64,000 bases of DNA. It comes from Salminus brasiliensis (taxonomy: Eukaryota; Chordata; Actinopteri; Characiformes; Bryconidae). Below are positions 25,267 through 37,200 of the stretch, piece by piece. The notes under the pieces are model-generated. The model saw only the letters and a program-made list of their open reading frames with translations. It searched no databases and was not told the origin of the DNA. Position 1 is the stretch's first letter. The number at the start of each line of letters is the position of its first letter. A program made the translations under genes and the position numbers. Location: the NCBI RefSeq assembly GCF_030463535.1, contig NC_132894.1, positions 11,209,933 to 11,273,932 of the forward strand, given 5' to 3'.

Positions 25267-28200
25267 CATATATATAATTTATTTGCATCAGCTACACTAT
25301 GTTTTGATTAAAGTCATCCAACATCTTCCCTGGAGAGTACAGACAGTTACATGAGAGCATGAGAAAGCATGAGAAACTCTTCATTTAAACAATGAATAAG
25401 CAGGTTTCCCAGTACTTTTGTCCTGGGTTATTGCATTGCAATATTCATGGTTCTGTTCATTATCACACCCCCACTGTTAGATCATTAAAACATTGATTTC
25501 AGACTTTGGAATTTCATACGTTTATGCGGTTGTGTACTTACTCAATCAGATGTGTCTGACATTTTCCCAAACCAAACCAAAAAGAATTCAAAGGTTGGGA
25601 GACTGATGTTAATTTTGTGAGCTTTCTGACCTTTTTACCATAAATCACCCTTTTGCATACTAATTTGCATCCATGTTCCTCTCAGAGGGAGCGTCTCCTT
25701 TCCAGTGCTACCGATCTGCGGCTGCTCAGCCAGACTACCGCCTCTGTGGCTCAGGAACTGGCCTCCATTATGGACAATGTAGGCACCACTATAAATCCCC
25801 TAGTTTCTCGCTCTTGCTATTTGTTTGCTTCCATCTATTCATTGTGTTACCAAAAGTATAGAATGGTACAGTTTTGATATTCATGTTTGAAATGGGACTA
25901 AATGTTGTTAGTAGTCTGTTGCGTCAAACTCCTCATGCTGTGCCTGTAAAATGTTTTTGGACACATTGGCTTAATTATGTTTTTATTGCAAGGTGCTAAG
26001 GCTTTTAGCAAATGTAAATGCCACTGAGCATTAATATCTAATGTTATTTAAAATTTAATATGTTGAGATATTGACACGCTTATGCTTAAAGCTGGTTATG
26101 CTTAAAACTTTTAATACAGACTACATATAAACTGATCAGCCAAAAAATTAAAGCCATTTAAAGAGGAGGTGGATAACATTGATTTTCTCATTGCAAAGGG
26201 TGGAATATATTAGATAGCAAGTGAACAGTTAGTTTTTGAAGTTAATGGAAGAGAAATGGGCAAGGGCAATTATCTGCTAAGTGATCTATGGAGGCCCCAC
26301 CTCACAATTTACAGGACTTAAAGTATCTGCTGCTAACATCTTTAGAGGTCTTCAGAGGTCTGGTGGAGTCCATGCCTCAGTTTTGGTGGCACAATGTACA
26401 CAATACACAATAGTAGGTTTTAATATTTTCATGTTATGGTTGATCTGTGTATGTCCTAGCCAACATACACCTTTAGTGCAATATGCTTCTGAATGTGTCA
26501 CTGCTTTCTGTTCTCCAGATATCCACTCTGTCCAGCTTCTCTGAGTTGAACACAGAGCTCAGTGTACTGCTTCAAGTGAATGGCTCAGCAGTGCCTCAGG
26601 ACAGCTTCCGAGCCTTCTCCAGGATTATGTGTGGTCATCCAGAGGCAGATGGGGAGAGCATTCCCTCCTTTAACTGGTATGAAGACCAAGATATCAAGTC
26701 TTTCCTGGGCAGAAGCCAGTCAGAGGAAACAGACTCAAAAAACAACACTACCAGTAAGTAGAAAATTCCTACTCATATTGCTTAAACTCATATTGAATAT
26801 AGCAGTCTTAAAGGCTAGTAGAAATTCTACAAGAGGAGTCAGGAGTGAAAAAATTGGCCCGCAGAGAGCTCTGAACTCAACCCCGTCCAGCACCCTAGAG
26901 CTGAATTGGAACAATGACTGTAAGCCAAGCCTTATTGCCCAGCAACACTGCCTGACCTCACTAATGCTCTTATATCTGAATGGAGGAGAAGTCTAGTGAA
27001 AAGCCTTCCCAGAAGACATTAGGCTGTTAAAGGCAGGATGAGTTTTGGAATAAGATTTCCAATGAGAGTCCACATAACTTGGCTTACTTGGCCATGCTGT
27101 GTATGTAAAGAAGAGCTGCGTGTATTTTGTAGTGATATCAGATAAATGTCTTGTGTCATTTTCAAATGATATTTCATGAGTGTTTTTATCTGTTTGGTAT
27201 CTTTTAGGTCCATTCTGTAAAAGCTTGATTCAAAACCTTGAATCAAATCCTGTCTCTCGCATGGTGTGGAGAGGCATTAAGCCACTTTTCATTGGAAAAA
27301 TTCTCTACACACCGGACACTCCTGCTACACGCCGTATTATGAATGAGGTGCTTTTTTGCTCTTAGCTTCTGTTTTTTAATAAATCTTTTATTCTTTATTG
27401 TGAAGTACAGTAATGATAAGTCATTCACATTTGTTTGTCATGTACTGTGACCCCATTCCCACCTGGTAACCTGGTGTCCTGATTAGATTTTAGCCACATG
27501 CATTTACACTTTGTAGTCAAATGCATCTCATATTGATGTGTGGGATGAAATATGCAGACTTGCTGCAATTATTACTGGGGTTATCACTGGATGTACTGGG
27601 AGGGGTTTTGGTTGTCGAATGCATCTCAGAGAGACGGATATGTTTACTCTGCTATAACGTGACTCAAATGCAGCTCAAGCCACCTCCTGAAGTGGTTTGC
27701 GTGATGGGATTTGTATCTGGTTTAAATGTATCTTGGGTGTGTTTACACTTGCATTTTTATGTGTCTTATCCAGATATAATTCTGATACTCAAGGCGCATG
27801 AAGTGACCAGGTGTAAACAGGGTCTATATGTCAGGATTACTTTTCTAATGACATTAATCAACTCGTTAACAAGGCCTTTGTGAGTTTAAGTGTTAGAAAA
27901 GGGGAAAAATGTTCATCTCTGCAGAGCTGTTGCCATTTTAAAATTGAGGTCGACCTCTCTGTTTTATTAAATATTAACAGAAGGACATTTATTACTTATT
28001 TGAGGACAAACATTTAACCACATTGACCAACATTTTAAACATGAAATAGTAATAAAAAATAAGCTGAGATGTTCATTAGGTGAACAGGACATTCCAGACA
28101 CTGGACATTCTGGAGGAGGTATATGGAGCATGGGAGGAGGTAGGACCCAGAATCAAGAGGTTCATGACGAGCAGCTTGGAGATCCAACTACTGAAGGTTA

Positions 28201-31200
28201 GTCATCAGTATCTTCCTGTTTGGTTTTTGCAGAAACTGTCAAACTGTGAAACTGTAGTCTTGTACAGAGAACGCTGTGATGGAACAGTCTCTACCAGCAT
28301 CCAATGTGTTTAGACTGAAAAGAAGCTTTTGTTCTCTGTGCTCAGGATTTGCTGAGGCGGCCTGAGGTGGCTGTGGTGGTGAACCTGCGTCTGGAGAACA
28401 CCTCATGGACAGCATCTCGCCTTGCTCAGTTCCTCTCCACGCCTAAACCAGACGCTCCCAGGAGAAAAGGAGCACCTCCCACCTGGATGGACCTGTATCA
28501 GGATTTCAATAGCAGCCTTAGTACCTTGTCACAACTCACAAAGGTACCATTACTCATTGCAGTGGTTCTCAACCCTGATGCTGGAGTACCCACACCCTGC
28601 ACATTTTAGTTTTAGCTTAATTTACTCTGACAAACCCACTTCAGCTCAGGGATGGTTCTGTTAAAGCTGAGAAACACTTATTTATGCAGGACATGTGCTA
28701 CAATTGTGATAAATGTTCAAGTCTTTTCTAAAGTGCAATCTGTTCTTGTAGTGTTTCTCCCAGAATAAGCTGGAGGGCGCGGCTACAGAAGACGAGATGG
28801 TAGAGCGGGCTCTGGAGCTGCTGGAGGATCGGCAGTTTTGGGCTGGAATTGTTTTCCTCCTCCCGGATCCCTCCTCCCCAGACCTCCCCCCTCACATCAA
28901 ATACAAGATCCGGATGGACGTAGATGATGTTACACGCACAAATAAAATCAAAGACAAGTACGATTAAATCAGTGCATGTTTTTTTTAGATCGTCTTTGAT
29001 TGGATTTGTCTGTGTGCTGATGGAGCTAACTGAAAGTTTCTGTGTTCTCTAGATTCTGGGACCCAGGTCCAGCTGCAGACCCCTTCAGTGACATGCGATA
29101 CATAAGAGGTGGCTTTGTCTATGTGCAGGATATAGTGGAGCGTGCAATAACGCACGTACTCAGCGGCAAACAGCCAACTACTGGGATATATGTACAGCAG
29201 ATGCCCTACCCATGCTATGTGGATGATGTGTGAGTTCACATCTCAATGGCTTTCTGCAAGACGTTGCACTGTACAATATTCAGTAGACCCATTCTCATAA
29301 TAAGGTGAAACGGTGCACGTATTTGTCACTGTACAGTGTACACTGCACAGCGAAATGTGTCCTCCGCATTTAACCCATCTGTGGTAGTGAACACACACTC
29401 ACACACACTAGTGAACTAGGGGCAGTGAGTACACACACCCAGAGCGGTGGGCAGCCAACTCCAGCGCCATAGCCATGCCTTGCGTATTATTTGCTGTAAT
29501 TGACCAGATGACAGGCTGTTATAAACACTTTTTATATTAAATCATGTGCCCAAACTCAAAGCGGGAAAATATGCACCATTACCTCACTATTGCTGCCTTA
29601 AATGTCATGCCTGCATATCTAAATTAAAAATAGAAAAAACAGATAGGCTATTAACTGATTCAGTCGGTAGTTCTCTGATTAGCAAATCTTGGGAGCGGAT
29701 CAGATAATATTAGCAAGTTAAGGACACTGCCGTTTTTTGTTCACCCGTTGGTGGAACTACTGAATTTGCTCACGGCTGCAGCCACTCATTAAAGCCAGTG
29801 TTGTACTCCAGCTACGCTCTGCCAGTTTGTTTTTTTTTTCTATCATATCTGACTGAGGTTTAGAAAGCACTTGCCCAATTCTAAATTGGTATTGGAGATC
29901 AATCGTTCAGACTGATATTAAGTGGCACCTAATGTGGATATCATAACCATCCAAAATAGTAACTTTTTAGGAGACTTTACCATGGACAAAACTAAAAACT
30001 GTCCAAATAGAAATACATGGAAACACATTTCATACTACAGTGTTTTGTTGCTTTAACACCATGGTACAATAAATGTTTATAGAGAAGTAAAAACAAAAGC
30101 CAACATTTGTTTCTAATCATCAGTTGTGTGCAGAGCATGTGTTTTTTTATTTTAACAGAATGGTGGAAACTGGTGGAAATATGTATGTGTTTGAGTATAT
30201 GCTTGTATGTAGCATCTAAGGTGGTGTCTATTCTATCTATTATATTGCTAATTGTGCAATCTATGATTATTTAAAAGATTAGTAGTATAATACAAATTGT
30301 ATTCATTTACTTAATTAGGTTTAATTTGCTCAGTTACAAAATAGTTCAGATCTTTTGATGCCGTTTCATTGAAAACATAAAAATCAAAACAATTTTTTAT
30401 TATATTGTATATTAATATATTATATTCCCACTGATAAAATTAACATTAAGATGTATATCATGGGACCCCTAGTAATTATGAGAGTGTGGAATCTAAATCT
30501 AGGACCAAGCACATACTGGCACCTAGAGTTATTACTTTATTACTTAATTATTACTTATGAGGTAACACTACTGTAAAGTTCCTACTAATGACCTCTCTGA
30601 ATCTAAAGTAAGAAGAAATCATCACCTGTACACTTTCCCTTTCACTCTGTTTCTTGCCCCATCAGTTTCTTGCGGGTGCTGAATCGCTCACTTCCTCTCT
30701 TCTTGACGTTGGCATGGACCTACTCGGTTGCCATGATTATCAAGTGTGTGGTGTATGAGAAGGAGGCGCGGCTGAAGGAGACTATGAGGATCATGGGACT
30801 GAGCTCAGGCACACTCTGGCTCAGCTGGTTTGTCAGCAGTTACCTGCAGTTCCTCATCAGCTCTGTTCTCCTCGTCACTGTACTAAAGGTGGGCTTGGGT
30901 AATTAAAATCAGCCTTTATGGGTCATTGTTGTTGAAAAATGACATTAGGCATGGAGTCCTATTTTATTGGCAGTACTTCTATTCAGGGACTAGACTGTGA
31001 CTAGACAGTTTTAGCAAGGCAATGTGACTTAAAGTAGCTAAATGCATTTACAAAAAGGGGTGTTCACAATTTTTTTTATATAAGAAAAAACTTTACATGC
31101 TATTAATAATAACTATATAAATCATCTTATAATCTCAGTCATTTATAAATCTCAATATTAGTTGAAACAGTGAAACAAAGGAATGCTGTTTTCTTTGCTG

Positions 31201-34200
31201 TAGGTGGGAGACATCTTGCCCTATAGCGACCCTGCGGTGGTCTTTTTCTTCTTGTCTGCCTTTGCCACAGCCACCATCATGCTGTGCTTCCTCATCAGCA
31301 CCTTCTTCTCCCAGGCCAACCTGGCAGCAGCCTGCGGAGACCTTGCATACTTCTCCCTTTACCTGCCCTATGTGCTGTGTGTGTCCTGGAGGGAATACCT
31401 TACCAGCACACACAGGATACTAGCAGTGAGTTATGATATGGGTGGCACAACTAGTAGTACTACTGTAACAGTATAAGCATATTAGGTTGGACTATTTTCC
31501 TGAATAACATTTTGAATTATCATATTGAATCATTATGAATTATGAGAATCGTTACACCCCATCATTATCTTTAGCATTATCTCCAGCGATTACAAGTCCA
31601 TGGTGTAATTATTATTTCTCACTGATACAAGTAGAAGAATAGTTAAAGATCTAGATGGAAAAACAGAAAGGAAAAGTAGCTGTTGTAATAATTCAACTGT
31701 TCTGTTTGTCCTTCAGAGTTTTCTGTCGCCAGTAGCCTTTGGGTTTGGCTGCGAGTACCTATCTCTGTATGAGGAGCAGGGGCTGGGCATCCAGTGGTCC
31801 AACATGTGGTCCAGCCCTACTGAAGGAGACAAGTATAGCTTATCTACCTCAATTATAATGCTGTATGTAGACGCCTTTATCTATGGAGTGGCTACTTGGT
31901 ACATCGAAGCTGTGTTTCCAGGTTGGTAGTAGTCATTTAACAGAACTTGTATTGAACCTAAAAAGATAATAAACAAATAAATGTATACATGGGTATTAAA
32001 GTCCATTGATATCCATTGATTGTTGTAGTATTACTACATTGTAGTGATGGGTGCTCCAGATACATTTAAGCCTACATGAATTTACACTATTATTTAACAA
32101 GATGTCTTTATTTAGTGATATAAAGCTGTTAATTTGCTGTTTGTATGACCTTTTTGTGTTTCTGATGTATGTATGACTTTGGGTGTTTTTTTTTCAGGGC
32201 AGTATGGAATTCCCAGACCCTGGTATTTTGTCTTCCAGCTGAATTATTGGGGTGGCGCTCTGCTGGAGGCTGGCTTGCCCATCCCTCCTGCACCCAGAGA
32301 TGAAGCAGACAGTAAGAACACAAGCAAACTATGGTTACACAGGAAAAATTGACCCCAACCCCAAATATAGCTCACCAGTCAAAACTAGTTTAATTCTAAG
32401 ATAAGATAGTCCTTTATTAGTCCCGCAGTGGGGAAATTCCCACAATTCTGTAGTTTAGCACTGAAATTGTAAGACTGATTTAGCTAAAAAGTTAAGTAGG
32501 CTTCAGTCGATAAACATCTTTGCAGACTGAATACATTTGGAATTAATTATTATTTGTTTCAATTAGTGGTGTAATGGATAAGATCATGGGTTTTGAATCA
32601 TGGATCAGATCAGCATAGTTTTTCAGATCAGCAAAAAAAGAAAGACAAATGTGAAACAGTAAATTTAGCTTCCAGTTGGAAGTATTTTGTCACTGCTTCA
32701 TTTGTATTAGTGACTTTGATTTTAACACAGCCTGTTTGTGATGTAGCACTTGAGTGGAGAGATTGCCTTTCTTTTTCTTCTCTTCTTTTTGCGCTCCCTT
32801 TTTTCCCTTTCTTTTCTTTTTGCACTCGTGTCCGAGTGTGCCCATGTCCATATGAAAATCCCCTGCCTTACACTAATACAACTCTGCTCTCCATACACAC
32901 TTTCACTGTAGATGTCTGGCCATGCTTGATGCGCTCTCGTTCCACAATGTTTTGAAAAACGTAAAGGTTTATCTGTATGCTCTGTTCATGTGACAGACAG
33001 CTGCTCAGTCTGTATGTATTCACTGCAGCTCTGCATCCAAATTTAGGAAAGGATTACTGTGAAAAGTAACAGCAGCAGTAAAACTGTTTTCCACACTGTT
33101 ATGGTTAAACTTCAGCAATTAATCCACAGTTTAAGTGTGTCCCGAACTGTGGGGAGGGGGCAATCTGTATGAATAAAGGATTTTTGTGTCATTTTGAAGC
33201 AAATTCTGTTCACTTGCTTGTTTTGCAGATCGAATCGAAGCTGAGCCTTCTGATCTTATCCTTGGTGTAGCCATACATAACTTGGTAAAGATTTATAAAA
33301 AAGGAGCCAAACTTGCTGTCAATCACCTGAGCCTTAAGTTCTATGAGGGGCAGATCACTTCATTCCTGGGGCACAATGGAGCTGGCAAGACAACCACACT
33401 GTATGAGCCCCTAGCTTGAACAGTTGTATTAGATTTCTAACTCTAAATACACCTTTTAAACAACGAACACCTCTAACTCACTAACTGTCGGATCATTTCT
33501 TATGACAGGTCTATCCTGACCGGGTTGTTCCCCCCAACTGCTGGATCGGTGTACATTAAAGGCATGGACATCCGCACGGACATGAATGAAATCCGCAGAA
33601 CGCTGGGAGTGTGTCCCCAGCACAATGTCCTTTTTGATATGTAAGATGTTACTGTGGCATGGAGTAGTGCATATCTTGCACTCTATAATTTTAGCCTTGG
33701 TCAATACATCCCTCATGGCACATATGCTTTAATATTTCTTTATTTTTTTACACATAGCCAAGGAATTCTCTTGAATGTGCAGATTTTGAACCTTCAAGAA
33801 GTATTTTGGGTTGCATACAGTCCTAACACAGTAGTAACTCTAGACCTCGAAGGGTTAAAAAGCAAACCATTTGCTAAAAGTGTAAATATTCTTGGATTGC
33901 CATAGCCTGACTGTGGAGGAGCATGTGTGGTTCTATGGCCGCATGAAAGGCATGAGCAGCGCTGAAGTAAAGGAGGAGGTGGCCTCCCTGCTGGAGGACG
34001 TGGGACTCAAACACAAACGCCACGAACAGACCAAGAACCTCTCAGGTGCTCACACCAGCACAATTCCCTAAAAAGCACCCTACTTTCCATGTGCACTGTT
34101 GTGCTTACTTTATCACTCTCTTTCTATTCTTCACAGGGGGCATGCAGAGGAAGCTCTCAGTGGCTATAGCCTTCATAGGAGGATCAAAGGTTGTAATACT

Positions 34201-37200
34201 GGATGAACCCACTGCTGGTGTTGACCCCTACTCCCGACGTGGAATCTGGGACCTGCTGCTCAAATACCGCAAAGGTCATTCCATTTTACTCTGCACATTT
34301 TCTTTGTTTACTAAATTCTGAAATTTCAGTTTGTATGTAACCTTGGTTGGGGGGAAAAAATGCCCAAATGCGGTTTTACAAGCCTATTTACCACCCTGTT
34401 ATTTACTGTAAGAACAACAAGAACGTCTCTGAGTCCTCTGCACTGCATCTGCTCAATAGCATGCAAGTCACTGTAAAAAAGGCCTGTGTCACTTTCAGAT
34501 CGTACAATCATTCTCTCTACACACTACATGGACGAGGCTGATCTCCTGGGTGACCGCATCGCCATCATCTCTCAGGGCAAGCTGTGCTGCTGTGGCTCTT
34601 CACTCTTCCTAAAGTCACGCCTGGGTACAGGTTACTACCTCACTGCGGTGAAGAAGGAGCTCCAGAGCCGGACGCCAAGCAGTGCCAGCGGAAAGCTTTT
34701 GGCACCTGTAAAGATGAGCCCATCTCAGCTTAAAAGACCAAAGCTCAGTAATACATGCTTGGTTTTTGACCACAGTGACACTGTGTTCCTCTGTATTTTA
34801 GGACAGCGATTCCACCAGGAGTGATGACACTGGACTTGGAAGTGAGGTCAATAGCTCAGGTGGGTGCAGAGTCTGAATTACGTTGAAGACTTAATTGAAG
34901 CAAATGATCACTAAAAAAAAAAAAAAAAAACAGAAAGATTTTGTTTCTGAGAAAGAGACCTTTGAGCCATCCAGATCAAGAGGGCTTTAAAAGTAGACGT
35001 GAAGTTCAGTGCCTGAATTTTAGGTAACTATAAGGTCTTCCTCCAGATGTAAGTGGCCTCGTGGCTCTGGCCCAGCACTATGTCTCTGGGGCCCGGCTGG
35101 TGGAGGACGTTGGCAGGGAAGTGGTCATTAACCTCCCCCACGCTGCCTCAGAGGACAGCACGCTGGCCCTCTTCCTGGCAGAGCTGGACAAACGTCAGGC
35201 GGAATTTGGCATTGTCAGTTATGGCCTCTCAGACACCACACTAGAGGAGGTAAGGAGGTTAATTTTGAGCAGGAGCTTCCATCAGTCACCTCCACTTTGT
35301 GGCCTCTTAAGAGGATTTAGTCTCTCTAAATCGTGAGGTGCTGAAGGGCACACAGCCAAAGTGAAACCTTAGTTCCTGTATTGTAACCCAGTGGTCTACT
35401 TTCCCTTACTTATAACCACTTGTCTGTTTACAAAAGAACCTCTGTAGGTCCTTTTTTATTTAAAAATTTAAATTAAATTTGCATGATTTGGTCCTGCATA
35501 AGATCAGTACAATACATTCAATACAGAGACTATTTGTGTAGCTGTTGCTGTAAAGTGACCATGTCCCTCCCTGTCATGGATTTACTGATCCACTTGGTAA
35601 GCCGGAGCAGCAGGGGAGAAGTATCGCATCTGTTAATTGAGCTCCGCACGCACATTTCAGATATTTTTGAAGGTGGCAGAGGAGACGGGAGTTGATGCCG
35701 AGCCGGATGAGGCAGCAACCCAGCCTGCAGAGTCTCCAAGCCAGCAGGGGGAGCCACCCGAGGACAGGGATGCAGGTAAATTCAACCACGTTCTGCCTTC
35801 CTAAGTCTGAATCATTTAACCACTAAATTATTACACTTCAAAGAGACAATAATTAACACTTTATGGTCACATTTAATTTAGCTGGTTCTCTATCCACCTT
35901 AGTTTTATGCTCCTTGATGCTTTGTGTGGAGTGTTGGCAAAATGTGAAACATGTGAAATGTTAGTAGTATTTATTGTGTGTTAATTTTTTTGTCTTTGGG
36001 GAATCAATCAGAAAAACCTTAAACCTGCGTGAAGGAAAGGCTGACTGTCCTTTCAAGAAACTGCTTGTTTAGTCTATACATATAGGGCTGGTTTCCAAAG
36101 CATTTTAAATGAAGAAAATTTAAATTCAAATATGTAAACCCATTAAAATGCAGCACCAATGAAAGCAGGAAGTTCTTCATATGGTTAGATTTTGAGCAAA
36201 GATTTCATTATTAGCAACTAGACTTTTTCGGGGAAGGATTATAAAGTCACATTCATATGTCCTCTGAAGCATTGTGCTTTTTTGAGATGTTTATGATCAT
36301 AATCCTCGTATTCATGTGATACTTTTGAGCTTTACTAACAGCTGACGTTTCCCAGAGTCTACTAAAACACAGCAGGCATCTAAATCACATACTGCCGGTA
36401 GAGTTAAGTTTTACAGGTGGATCCTAAGACAAAGTATTACCTGTAAAACCTAACTCTACCAGCAGTATGTGATTTGGACGCCTGCTGTGACTGTGTATGG
36501 TGGTTAAAAAGTGTTTTTCTCATCTCTCTCTTTGCCCTCGCTGCCAAAAGGATGGAAACGGCCAAGCAGGACAGGTACAGAGCAGCCATGTTGCTCTCCA
36601 GAACCACTCATCCACTACCACTCAACACAACCTATTAAGCTTGGCTTATGAATAGCTATTCAGTTTGTATGTGTGATATCAACTTTAAATGATTATATAC
36701 ACTATATAGACAAAAGTATTGGGACACTGCTCTGCTCATTTATTGTTGCTTCCGACAATGTCTGAGTAACTGTCTCTACTGTCCAGGGAAGGACAGGCTT
36801 TCTACTAATCTTTGGAGCATTGCTGTGAGGATTTGATTGATTGCATTCAGCGACAAGAGTGTTAGGGAGGTCAGATTGTTGGATGATCACCACCCCACCT
36901 CATCCCCAGCTCATTTAAAAAGTATTCGATGGCGCACTATCCATCATTCCAGAGAACACCATTTTAATGCTGTGGGACTTTATACCCCTCTAGGCTACAC
37001 CTGGCATTAAGCATGCTGCCAAAAGGTTCATGTTTATCATTACTTCTCTACAGGAACTAGACAAGCGGTGTGTGTTTTTGCACATCTGTGCACAAAGGTG
37101 CAACTTAAAGTAGTTGAATGAATTGATTAGAAGAGGTGTCCATAAACTTTTGGACATATATTGTATGTAAGTCATTTCTTTCAGCGCTATCAGCTTTTGA

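Larger units (their letters stand above)
21079..29229 (+). other. abca7: abca7 exons 1-13: TM1 and extracellular domain 1
   Basis: Exons 21079-21144, 21242-21335, 22569-22710, 23244-23365, 24326-24444, 24555-24749, 25686-25778, 26519-26753, 27208-27347, 28080-28196, 28346-28543, 28752-28957, 29053-29229, residues 1-634. TM1 is about residues 26-42 ([14 protein letters not shown]). The ectodomain has the family's [43 protein letters not shown] and MPYPCYVDD blocks, plus several N-glycosylation sequons. In ABCA1 this domain contacts apoA-I. Exon 4 to exon 5 is the least conserved join, but the frame and the NETFS-type block support it. Confidence 0.85.
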
